From: Rutidosis leptorrhynchoides | Lineage: Eukaryota; Streptophyta; Magnoliopsida; Asterales; Asteraceae | DNA length: 64,000 nt | NCBI RefSeq assembly: GCF_046630445.1 | Contig: NC_092340.1 | Span: forward strand, 16,594,001 to 16,658,000 | Direction of reading: 5' to 3' | Shown here: in pieces, positions 49,966 to 61,041 of the stretch | How the letters are laid out: each line of letters starts with the position of its first letter | Position numbering within the stretch: position 1 is the stretch's first letter | Program-made: the position numbers and the translations under genes | The notes under the pieces: model-generated | Told to the model about the DNA's origin: nothing | The model's input: only the letters and a program-made list of their open reading frames with translations | Database searches by the model: none

Positions 49966-51133
49966 AAAAGCCAATAAGATGTAAAATATAGTATCATGTA
50001 ATAAGCACAAAAACAGATAGTAATAGTAATTAGTAATAGTAATTAGTATTGATAGTAAAAAGAAAAATTAAGTATGGTATGCCTAAATCAGTTATTGAAT
50101 TTAATGATGTATTGGTTTTTGAACAAGATTGAGGTCGCGGCTAAAAACTACATTATCATGGTAGTTATCCCCCACTGCAGGAATGATAATAGTAATTAGT
50201 ATTGATAGTAAAACGAAAAATTAAGTATAGTGTACCTAAATCAGTTATCGAATTCAATATTGTATTGGTTGTTGAACAAGATTGAGGTCGCGGTTAAAAC
50301 TGCATTATCATGGTAGTTATCCCCTAGTGCAGGAATAATAATATTTGGCATCCAATCCTTGTTTACATGATGATAACGAAATATTACAAACAAAAACTCA
50401 AAACGAAGATCCTCGGTCCAACGCATACCAAATATACTAGTGTACAAGATCTCCCCAATTTCTTTTACAATTACATTTTCATAGTCAGGTGGACCCTTCA
50501 GCATAAACCATACATCATCATTTTAGGATGCAAAGTCGAACCTAACACATAATCATCTGATTTCAAATATACACGCTTAATTTTTGCATCATATACTGTG
50601 GCACATCTGGTGTCATAATAACGTATAAAGTATACTTCTATGGTCAAGATCATCTACAATATATGATGCAAAATTTACGTGTGTATACTCGAAATCATGT
50701 TGGAGATGATTGCGTTGAGTTTGACTTTACGTCCGGAAATGATGGTGTATGGTTTCATGTTGAAAGGTCCACCTGACTATGAAGATGTAATTCTAAAGAA
50801 AATTGGAGAGATCCTGTACACTTGTGTATTTGATATGCGTTGGATCAGGGGATCTTCGTTTTGAGTTTTTGTTTGTAATATTTCGCTATCATTTTGTAAA
50901 CAAGGATTGGATGTCAAATATTATTATTACTGCAGTGGTGGATAACTACCATGATAATTTAGTTTTTAGCCTCGACCTCAATCTTGTTCATCAACTAATA
51001 CATCATTGAATTCGATAACTGATTTAGGTACATTATATTTAATTTTTCTTTTTACTAACAATACTAATTACTATCAGTATATGTTATTGTGTTTATTGCA
51101 TGGTACTATTTTTTACATCTTATTGGTTTTCTC
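49966..51133. repeat. 1.17-kb inverted repeat (foldback/hairpin locus)
   Basis: The left arm, about 49966-50605, and the right arm, about 50655-51133, are reverse complements over most of their length, with a loop of only about 50 bp. The outer ends are GCCAATAAGATGTAAAATAT and its counterpart TTTTTTACATCTTATTGGTT. The left arm is longer because about 148 bp (50048-50190) is repeated in tandem at 50196-50345. Both arms keep readable stretches such as MLKGPPDYE...IGEILYT running outward from the loop, suggesting they came from one transcribed source. No transposase and no clear target duplication are seen. It could be a foldback transposon or an inverted duplication able to give double-stranded RNA. 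Confidence 0.8.
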
Positions 51134-52131
51134 TAATAACCAGTCTACACTTTAAATGTGCTTTTATATAAGTTTAACAATCTTATTTCCTATGTTTTGA
51201 TTTGGAGTTTTATTTGATGCATTGGCCACTATTTAGACAACCATAGAATGTTATTGTTGTTTTTTTTGGTCCAGGCTCATGTAATCAACATTTGTATTCT
51301 AATTTTAATGATGTTTTTGCATCATGCTTAATGTTTCACTGTTACCAATTTTAATGATGTTTTATTTGTTGCTTAAAACCATACTAACTTCATATAAAGT
51401 ACCAAGTGCTTTTTCTTACAGGATTGAGCACAAGTTCTGGGCTGGTCCTGAAAATGGAAGAGAAGCCATTTAAAACAATTTGATATAAATTAAAATTGGA
51501 AAGAAAATATAACAGAAAATTAATATGAATATGAGCATTATGTATTAAAATTGAAAAGAAAATGAATTCATGTATCAGCTACATACTTCATCTCAACTTC
51601 GGGTTGTTATGTCTTTCAACTTCTTGACAAGGGAAATTCTGCACGAATAAGATACAATAAGATAATGTACACATTCAGATCTAAAATTAGCATTGCTTAA
51701 ACCAGATATCGCTTAGGTATAAGCAGAATATGGGTGCACGAGTCACAAATACCTGCAAGAATAAGTCCAATAAGATAATGAAAAGTTCTAAAATTCGATT
51801 ATTTTCAAGCTCTGTGAATTACATACGCAAACACAGAGTAGTTCCAGTTTAACTAATCAACCTACATCATAACTCAATTATATCATAACTTTAAACCTAC
51901 ATTTCATGATCCTGATCTGGAATGATTATGCTATAAATAGAGTGGTAGGGTGTATTGGGAAGGCAAGGCAGACATTGTTTTTGTGTGTTTTAGTAGTATC
52001 GGCTCTTGAGAGAGCTTGGGCAAGATGTTAGGTTAATGCTTCTTCTCTGATTAGGCCGAGTTTTCCAATTCATTGGAAATCTGATTTTTGTTTATCTATC
52101 TATCAATTAATCTCATCTGTTGTTCTTCTTC
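51134..52131. other. Intergenic region, possible LTR-like promoter piece
   Basis: AT-rich. CTATAAATAGAGTGG at about 51930-51944 is a TATA-like element, and the sequence after it resembles the transcribed part of an LTR, but I cannot define ends. A short frame IEHKFWAGPENGREAI near 51423-51473 follows a splice-like CTTACAG and is unexplained. Confidence 0.35.
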
Positions 52132-52166
52132 ATTATTGTTATTGTTATTGTTATTGTTATTGTTAA
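52132..52166. repeat. (TTATTG)n microsatellite
   Basis: About five units of TTATTG next to the Helitron-like block. Confidence 0.85.
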
Positions 52167-52680
52167 TAGAAAAAGGAGCTCGCGCGATAGCGCGGGGCCT
52201 TTGGGTTGCGTTTTCATAGTTAACGGAGCGTATTATAGTTGTGTGTATATGTATTGAATATAGTCCAAGGTATTGAGCGTTTTTTTTAAGTGTCCGTTTC
52301 GCGTATAGTTAGTCCCGTTGTGTTTGTAAGATTTTTTTGAGTTGAACGGTGGGCTCGGAAAAATTTAACTCGCACCGAGCGAGAAGATAGGACCTGTTAA
52401 AAATTCGGGTGAAATTAGTTTCTTTTATTTTAACAAAATTATATATTTACACTTTTTACCCCTGAAAAAATGCTTGAGGGGTCGTCGTGTAAATTGAGGC
52501 AAAGGTGAGGGGCGGATTACAGCGTGAAAGAAAACTCAAAACTACAATTCAAAACAATTGAAACTACAAATTTTTTAGTGGGTTACAAATTTTTTGGTGG
52601 GTTTTAGTATTTAGGGATAATAATAATAATAATTATTATTATTATTAAAAATTATTATTTATTTTTTATTTTTTCAGATG
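52167..52680 (-). mobile_element. Helitron-like block, relative of 43824-45170
   Basis: Starts with a GC-rich palindrome (CTCGCGCGATAGCGCGGGG) after AATAGAAAAAGGAG. It then contains TGTCCGTTTCGCGTATAG, CTCGGAAAAATTTAACTC and CTCGCACCGAGCGAG, as in the cluster before the SOD gene, and ends in AAT repeats. It directly precedes the SOD duplicate. The family assignment is by resemblance only. Confidence 0.4.
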
Positions 52681-52717
52681 CTGTGCAAAAAACACCTGTT
52701 TTCAAGCGCCACCGGAC

Positions 52718-53755
52718 TGATGATATAAACTTTCATAGTCTGTATGTGCTTCATATATTCGTAAAGTTTAAATGCCCGTCCTTATATCTTTCGTTCATTT
52801 CTTGGTTGGATTGCTACACTTTAATAGTTATTATGTATATATGTTTTAATCTCTTTATTTTGTTTTAATTGATGTAGTACAAAAACGTTAGACCAGATTA
52901 TTTGAAGAATATTTGGAAAGGGATCAACTGGAAGTATGCCAATGAAGTATATGAGAAAGAATGCCCTTAAAAGATGTGGTTGACACCAGTGTTGTGGTTC
53001 TTTAGAGTTAATTTGAACAATGTAATAAGGAAGCCCTATTTACCATGGGACTAAGCACTTGTTTTGTATGTAGAACATGAATGTACACATATCTTGTTTT
53101 TTTTTTTTTTTTTGGATATTTTGATGCTTACAATTTATCTATTTCCTGTTTCTGCACCAACTATTTCTGTTGATACTGGATATAATAAGTTTGCAGACAA
53201 GACAGATGATTTTTGTTTTTAGATGGTCAATAAACAGTTCATATATGTGTCGACTAACATTTATTGATACCTATATAAACATTTTAACAAATAATTTCAT
53301 GAACTAGAAGTTGCAAATTAGGAGTCTTTAACTAGTTGGATAAAATTGGAGATGTATTCCCTTATCTCAATTGGGCATTAAATAAATTTGACACAAGGAA
53401 TTGTAGGTTATGTTATGGGCGATTTGGAATTGGAATTGGAATTGGAATTGAGCTTCAATTGGGCCAAGTGGGTTCTTTTAGTCAAGTTTAGAAGACGAAA
53501 TATATGATGGGTGGGCTGGCTATCCATTTTTACTGAGAAAGGTTGCCCTAGTATAGTAGAATACGAGTAGAATAGCAGATATAAATAAAGAACCGGTCGT
53601 CTATCTCATTAATCATTCTACATCCAGTATCCAAGCTCTTCGAAGAAAAATATACAACAGGTATTTTCTCTATCAATTCAATTTGTTTCTAGGTATTCAC
53701 CTTTGTTGGGTTTCGTTTGAAAAATTGATGTATATTTGTGTATCGTATTTGGTGG
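52718..53755 (+). pseudogene. 5'-truncated duplicate of the Mn-SOD gene
   Basis: Homology to the SOD gene begins in intron 5 (AAACTTTCATAGTCTGTATG), so only the last intron, last exon (52878-52970) and 3' flank are present. The exon is 93 bases, as in the parent, and reads [20 protein letters not shown]...KECP with one Val to Gly change and the same stop. Since four metal ligands lie in missing exons, it cannot encode an enzyme. The flank is similar to 47076-48875 but lacks the MITE and the SINE/LINE insertions there, so the duplication predates those insertions or they were never shared. It is not a retrocopy, because intron sequence is included. Confidence 0.9.
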
Positions 53756-54340
53756 TTCATCAATCATCATGGTGTAGTGTTATACTATTGGAGATTTAAA
53801 AAAATACTGTAAATAAAAAGCTTTTGGATCCAAACACTAGTATTAGGTAAAAATTAATTTGCAAATATCAGCCCTGTGCATCATTTTGGTTGGCCTATTA
53901 ACTTATATGAATCAAGTGACTAATGAATAAAGGTTAATTTACATGTATTTCTGCATATTGAACCCTTCAACCCATTTGAATAACTGAAAATAACATACAC
54001 ATAAGTTTTCAAATACTCTAAAGCTATCCTGACACTTTACAAGCCATGCGTCCATATCCATTCATGAATGTATCTAAAGCAAAAGTCCAAGCTTTGTTGA
54101 AGCGGCAAAACTTCACATTCACATAGGTAGTTCATTTCAGTCATGCACCTGCTATTGCACTTTTTCAAATAAACCATTAAGAAGCTAAACTTCAACCTCA
54201 CATTCAACAGGTCCGAGTACATACCTTACCTTGGGATGATACAAAATTTTGTACTCCAAATTTCTAAGTATAAGCCTTCCACATTGAATTCAACTTCTAA
54301 TTTTCATCAGAAGGGAATTGAGTATCTTATAATTAGAAAT
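53756..54340. other. Flank between SOD duplicate and copia element
   Basis: AT-rich. The part nearest 54340 should hold the 3' untranslated end of the copia element, but I could not match an LTR here to one at the other side. Confidence 0.4.
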
Positions 54341-57300
54341 TTATGTAGACTTTAAACCCATCCCCACAGCAGACTTGTTCACCAAGTCTCTTGCCAATCC
54401 CTTCGTCAAGTGATCAGCTAAATTCTGTTGTGACCTCACGAACACTATAGAAATCACCCCATTCATGATGAGTTCACGAATCATGCTATGTCTGACACCT
54501 AAGTGTCTAGACTTTCCATTGTACATCTGGCTATAAGCCTTTGCCAATGTCGCAGCACTATCACAATGGATAGACATGGGTGCTATAGGTTTAGGCCATA
54601 ATGGTATCTCATGGATCAAGTTTCTAAGCCATTCTGCTTCTTTACCAGCAGCAGCTAAAGCAACAAACTCAGATTCCATCGTTGAGTTGGTAATACATGT
54701 CTGCTTCTTAGAAGCCCATGAAATAGCACCTCCCCCAAGCAAGAACACCCAACCACTCGTTGAAGAATGATCTTCAATATTGGTTATCCAACTCGCATCA
54801 GAATATCCTTCTATTACCGAAGGAAACCCATTATAAGATAAACTATAGTCCATAGTTTTCTTCAAGTACTTCAGTACCCGCCTAATTGCTTGCCAGTGAT
54901 GAGTACTAGGATTACTAGTATATCTACTCAGTTTTCCCACAGCAAAAGCAATATCCGGCCTTGTGCAAGTCATGGCGTACATCAAACAGCCAATCACCTG
55001 AGAATACTCAAGTTGTGATACAGCTTCACCTTGATTAGGCATAAGCTTCTCACTTGGATCAACAGGGGTACTCACAGGATTACATTCAAAGCAATTGAAC
55101 TTTTTCAACACCTTCTCAATATAATGAGATTGACAAATCAAAATTCCTTTGCTTTCACGTTTGATCCTAATGCCAAGTATAACGTCAGCCTCTCCCATAT
55201 CTTTCATGGAGAATTTTGATGACAAAAATTCTTTTGTTAAATCAACCTGACTTTGGTCAGTCCCAAAGATTAACATGTCATCAACATATAGACAAATTAT
55301 AACTCCTTTACCAGAATCATCAAATTTACTATATACACATTTATCTGCTTGGTTTAATTTAAAACCACTAGATAAAATCACTTCATCAAACTTTTGATGC
55401 CATTGCTTAGGTGCTTGTTTCAAACCATATAAGGATTTCACAAGTTTGCACACCTTGCCTTCATTTCCTGGCATGACAAAGCCCTGAGGTTGGTTCATAT
55501 AAACCTCCTCATCCAATTCACCTTTCAAGAATGCTGTCTTCACATCCATCTGGTGAATAACTAGATTGTGAATCGTAGCCAAAGCAATCAGCAGTCTAAT
55601 GGTAGTGATACGTGCCACGGGAGCATAAGTATCAAAATAGTCAATTCCAGACTTTTGTCTAAAGCCTTGAATGACTAACCTTGCCTTGAATTTTTCAATA
55701 GTTCCATCCACCTTCATCTTCTTTTTGAAGATCCATTTGCAACCCAAAGGTTTGCAACCAGGAGGTAGATCAGCTAACACCCAAGTGTTATTGCCCATGA
55801 TAGAATCCATCTCATCATTAATTGCCTCTTTCCAGAATGCAACATCCTGAGACCTCATGGCTTCATCATATGTTTTAGGATCATCATCAACATTGAAACA
55901 ATACGAATATTGGGTAGACACATCACCCCTAGAACCTTCAACTAAGTATAGTTGAAAATCTGGTCCAAATGATTTAGGTTTCCTTTTTCTTTTGCTTTTC
56001 TGAAGCTCAAGTGACTGATCAACAGCTTTTTCAGAGAATTCATCATTACAATCCTTATTGATTCCATTGTTACTTGGAATCATATCCTTTGGTCTAGGTA
56101 TAGATGAAAATCGATTTTCATCAAAGATTGCATCCCTTGAATCAATCACAGAATTGATTGAGACAAACTCATTAGGCTCTATTACATAGAACCTATATGC
56201 CTTGGAATGTTCAACATATCCAACAAATATGCAATCTATACCTCTTTCACCTAAACTTTTCTTCTTGGGATCAGGTAGTCTTACAACCGCCCTACAGCCC
56301 CATACCCGAAGATAATTCAAGTTAGGTTTCCTTTTATTCCAAAGTTCATAAGGTGTAATCTTGTTTCTTTTGTTAGGAACTCTATTAAGCAAATAACAAG
56401 CTGTTAACATAGCTTCCCCCCAAAATCCTTCATTTAAACCCGAATAGGATAACATGGAATTAACCATTTCCTTAAGGACCCTATTCTTCCTTTCAGATAT
56501 ACCATTTTGTTGTGGAGTATAAGGAGCTGTGGTCTCATGGATAATACCAACGGATTGGAAATACGATTGGTCAATGTATTCACCTCCCCTATCTGTTCTA
56601 AGTCTTTTAATCAAAGCCTTTTGTTGTAATTCTACTTCAGTTTTAAATATTTTAAATTTATCTAATGCTTCATCCTTAGTATGTAACAAATAAACATAGC
56701 AAAATCTAGAAGCATCATCAATAAAAGTCACAAAATATTTCTTGTTCCCTAAAGTAGGAGTAGCATGCAAATCACATAAATCACTATGTATTAATTCCAA
56801 AATTTCAGTATCACGATGTACATTTTGAAATGGTTTCTTAGTGATCTTTGTTAACATACACGTTTTACACTTTTCATTGTTCATGTCAAAAGCCGGTATC
56901 AATCCATCTTTAGACATATCTTGCATTCTTTTAAAGTGTATATGTCCTAGTCTAGCATGCCAAAGTGTAGAATTATTTATGCTAGAAGTATATATAAAAG
57001 CAAAATTAACATTCAAGTGATTAATGTTAAGTCTAAACATTCTATTGCATAAATAACCAAAACCAACAAACATACCATGTTTTGACAAAACAAACTTATC
57101 AGATTCAATCACTTGTTTATAACCACAACAATTTAACACACTACTGGAAACCAAATTTTTTCTTATTTGTGGTACATGCAAAACATCAAACAAACAAATA
57201 GTTTTTCCAGAACTAAAACACAAATCCACACTTCCACGTCCATGAACAGAGGCTGTTGACTCATTTCCCATATGAAGAATTGATCCATCAGTCACGGACT

Positions 57301-58333
57301 CGTAAGTCTTGAACCAAAATCTATCCTTGCATACATGGGTGGTGGCTCCCGAGTCAACCCACCACGCGACATCATCATCCTGCACAAAATAAGCCTCAGA
57401 TATATATGAAACATAATAATTCTCATTTGAATTATTAAATATATTCTGACCTTTCGAGTTGTGGTTGTTTAAACCATTTCCCGAACCGCTTGTGCTAGAT
57501 CCTTTGGCATTATTATTACCAAAAATAACCTTGCAATCCTTTTTCATGTGTCCAATTTTACCACACTTCCAACAAGTCAATTTAGACTTCTTATTCGGAT
57601 TAGCCTTGTTATAACCTTGATGTTTACGTTTGCCCTTTTTGTCATTATTACTAGTGAACTTTTTATGTTCCACCATATTGACAACAGACGTACCAGCAAC
57701 TTCGTTGCTCTTTGGCTTGTCATTATCCTGCAACCTGAGGGATTCCTCAATACGCAGATGACTACCCAACTCAACAAGAGTTAACTCCTCCTTCTTATGT
57801 TTCAAAGAATGTTTAAATTCTTTCCAAGATGGAGGTAGTTTATCAATTATGCTTGAGACTTGAATAGACTCATCCATGTTCATCTTATGTTGTGTGAATT
57901 GACCAAGTATACGAATGAGCTCATTGTATTGTTCCAAGACCGGTCTAGAATCGACCATCTTGTAATTATTAAAATTACTCACAAAGAACTTTTTACTAGA
58001 AGCATCCTCAGACATATACTTGGTTTCTAAACAGTCCCATAGTTCTTTAGAAGATTCAACATTTAGGTAAATATCAAAAAGGGAATCAGCCATACCATTG
58101 AGGATTAAACCTCTAGCGATGTAGTCATCGTTCTCCCACTTGCACCTTTTCCGAATTTGTTCAATAGTGGCATCATCACCATGATCTTCAGGAATTGGTG
58201 TGCTGAGTACGTACACCACACTCATGCTGCTCAGAAAGAAGTGCATCTTCTTTTGCCATCTCCTAAAATCAATTCCCTCAAACTTATCAAGTTTGGAGAA
58301 ATTCGCCGTCATGTGTTTCATCGTAGCCGCCAT
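54341..58333 (-). mobile_element. Ty1/copia element, gag-pol frame looks whole
   Basis: A single minus-strand frame of 1330 codons holds all copia parts in order: gag (residues 1 to about 230), CCHC zinc knuckle ([14 protein letters not shown], about 255-268), aspartic protease ([10 protein letters not shown]), the HARLGH pre-integrase zinc region, integrase core, reverse transcriptase (with YVDD) and RNase H. The protease-integrase-RT order defines Ty1/copia; a Tork-like lineage is my tentative guess. The frame looks whole. Paired LTRs were not resolved: the sequences on the two sides do not match by eye. It sits beside an F-box gene fragment. It is treated as a fossil, although the open frame suggests a fairly young insertion. 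Confidence 0.9.
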
Positions 58334-58945
58334 CGATTATAACAAATAATTACTTTCGATTGTTGGAGGTTTTATTAAATTCTTTCGTGTAGGGTAAAAT
58401 AATCGATAGCCGGATAAATCACTGAATCGTGGTATCACTTTCCGAAAGTAATTATTCGACCCTTATAGCCTGGGTTACACGAATATCACTTTGGGATAAG
58501 ACAGAGATTAAATTCTTGTTTTGGCAGAAACAAGAATTCCTTTTGCAGAAGAATATTTTGGTGTTCGTAACTTGTGTGTCTTTCTCATGCATATTGGTTA
58601 ATATATTTATATACACCCTTAATCATGAAAGAGTCTTTTATTAAAATCAATTGGCCGATTGATTAATAAAAGTATCTTCTATAATATTCAAAAGTGGTTA
58701 CATGAAGAATATTTCTATAAACAAATATTATCACTTCCATCATTAAAGTAAAAGTTGTTACTTTTACAATAAACATATATTATATTTTACAACTATCAAA
58801 GCATGAGTGATCACTTTATAATAAACAAGTATTATTCCTTCAACCACTAAAGTAAAAGTGGGTGCAAGAATAATTCTTCCGTAATCACTCAAAATTGTGT
58901 TAAGTGTTTTCTTACTGCTGTCTCTTAAGAACCAGCACTGCAAAA
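58334..58945. other. Upstream flank of the copia frame, likely leader or LTR
   Basis: AT-rich. On the minus strand it contains a TATA-like GTATATAAATATATT near 58601-58617 and repeated AAAGTAAAAGT blocks, as expected for an LTR promoter. The boundaries are not established. Confidence 0.35.
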
Positions 58946-59171
58946 GGACCAGCAGCGCAAAAATCAGCAAACAGGACCAGCAGCGCAAAAGTCAGCATAC
59001 AGGACCAGCAGCGCAGAGGAACCAGCAAACAGGACCAGCTGTGCAGAACAACCAGCACAGGGACTAGCTGCGCAGAACAACCAGCACAGGGACCAGCTGC
59101 GCAGAACAACCAGCACAGGGACCAGCAATGCAGAACAACCAGCACAAGGACCAGCAATGCAGAACAACCAG
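58946..59171. repeat. Minisatellite, about eight units of 28-30 bp
   Basis: Units begin AGGACCAGC and continue with GCAGAACAACCAGCAC or GCAAAAATCAGCAAAC. The left units differ from the right ones, showing ordered divergence. Several frames on both strands stay open across it only because of the repeat. It lies between the copia frame and the F-box fragment. Confidence 0.92.
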
Positions 59172-59362
59172 CACAAAACACTTAGCCAAATTTCAGCTTA
59201 CTAAGAAAACTTAGTACTGAAAACACTTAGTCAAATTTTAGGTAGACCAAGTCATGATAGTAAATAATGGAAAACCACTTTTGGGTTCGGGTAATCTATC
59301 ACTTAATAGGTGTACACTCCGTACCTCCAAACCCATTTACAAGTGTAGATTAAAACCCAAAA

Positions 59363-59560
59363 TTACACTAAATTTACAACAGGTTTTAGGTGGAGCGTGA
59401 TTAGAGAGTACCACTCTTTGTTTACAGACTTAAACCGAAGTAAACATCTTACCGGTAATCTTTTTAGGATTTCAGTCATAAGGTCTTGGCAGGAAGCAAG
59501 TTTGTCAGAAGCTAACTCGGAAGAGGAGGCAGTGGATAAAGAATGATCAACAGCAGCCAT
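59363..59560 (-). pseudogene. F-box protein gene, 5' fragment
   Basis: From ATG 59560 on the minus strand a 65-codon frame has a Ser-rich start and then LMTEILKRLPVRCLLRFKSV and NKEWYSLIT, a typical plant F-box (residues about 26-55) that would bind the SKP1 subunit of an SCF ubiquitin ligase. After YSLIT the expected continuation (DPxF and a substrate-binding FBA or kelch part) is absent, and the frame soon stops. The minisatellite and copia element occupy the place of the rest. Upstream, GATCAGGTAATC near 59980 could be a 5' UTR splice donor. I infer a gene cut off by rearrangement. An intron after YSLIT with a distant second exon is less likely. Confidence 0.65.
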
Positions 59561-60690
59561 GATTATTATTATTAATTTATTATTATGATCCCCTATATGA
59601 AAACAAGATCTCTGCTTGCTACATCATATAAAAAAATAAATCAGTTAAATTGCATTGCAAATATAGCACATGAATAAAATAAGAAAAGATCACAATCACA
59701 TGACTCGTCAACTATATCAAATCAACATATATAAATAAATAATAAATAAACCATATTAAACTAAAACACATGTCATGAAGTAATTACCTTTAATCCATCC
59801 TTTTTTTTTTTGTTAGGCTTACTCAGATCGAGATTGAAAAAGTTTAATATTTCAATTAAAATTACAATTACATTACAATTAAAATTAAAATTACAATTAC
59901 AATTATTATAATATGATTACAATTACAATTACAATTAAAATTATAATTACAATTAAAACTAGAATTGTTTAAGTCGATTACCTGATCGGGACTGAAAGCG
60001 CCGCAATCCAGTTCTCCTACGAAGTACTATTTGTTTCACAACTGGTTTCGTTAGAATTTAAGGATGAGGATTGTCGGTTGAAACCTATAAGTACAATTAA
60101 ATTTCGAGTTTCGTACATGCGCTATATTACAAATAGACTCTAGCAAGCCCAACAACAGGCCCATTATTTAAAGAATCACTCCAGCTAGACTTTTGGGTTC
60201 CCTTTGTGTTTTTAGTGTCTTCGCCTTGGGGGTTTCCTTCATTTTTCTTTATGTTCTTATATGTTTGTGGATTGTTTTGTTTGGTGTGTTGTTGTGTGCC
60301 AAACAATTTATAAAGATAAAAGATACAGTATTACTTAGCTATGTGTTTTAGGATGCAAGAATTTGTTTGTCCATGTTGGCCATAATGTTAATTTTGTTCC
60401 AGCAGTTTTAATATGCAATGTGAAGCACCTGTGTTTTAGGGTGCAACAAGAATTTATATGTAAATTTTGTTCGAACATTTTAAGAAATGGTTTTTTTTTT
60501 CCATAGGCTATTCGATGTATATAACAAGTCCAGGCATGTGCTTAATGTATATATTTTAGGGATATCATATTCAATTTGCCACAAACGCGGTCACTTTTAG
60601 CATTATTTTGTTTGTTCAAATTCTGTTATTATTTTTTCAATATTATGTTTTCCTGTTTTGCTGAAACTGATGCACGAATTTCAGCCACAG
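59561..60690. other. Upstream region of the F-box fragment and spacer
   Basis: AT-rich. It probably contains the old F-box promoter and 5' UTR (to about 60110). From 60180 to 60690 there is T-rich sequence with no recognised gene. Confidence 0.45.
59848..59960. repeat. ATTACA/ATTAAA simple repeat
   Basis: A degenerate run of AATTAC and AATTAAA hexamer-like units. Confidence 0.85.
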
Positions 60691-61041
60691 TGTGAAAATG
60701 TAAAGGTATAGATTAATTTAATGTGATGATTAGGTTTATATTAGTTTAATGTTATGAGGGGATGAATTAGTAAAAGAAGTATATGAAGACTTTGTAATTT
60801 GAAAGGTGAGTTTTTATTACTTGAAATTGTGTTTAGTGTTTTTGTACATACAATTTGGAAGGCATCAAGCCTATTTATAGGCTTCAATGGAGACTTCCAT
60901 TTTTATCTAGAATTTTCTGATTTTTTTGTCTAGCTATCCTTCTATCACCTTCTAGTTAACTTCTTCTAAAATATCTTATAATTAATATCTAATGTCACTT
61001 TTAATTCTAGATTAGTCTAGAAAAACATTAGTATCTTAACA
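60691..61041 (-). mobile_element. 3' LTR of the truncated copia element
   Basis: A 351-bp LTR. The outer boundary at 60691 is set by the TG...CA rule only, because the partner LTR and target duplication are not in the window. The inner boundary at 61041 is well supported by the adjoining purine tract. Confidence 0.65.

Noticed and set aside
58904-59185. Repetitive Gln/Thr/Ser-rich or Cys/Leu-rich proteins on either strand
   Set aside because: Frames are open on both strands because of the minisatellite unit. There is no signal peptide context, splice support or similarity.
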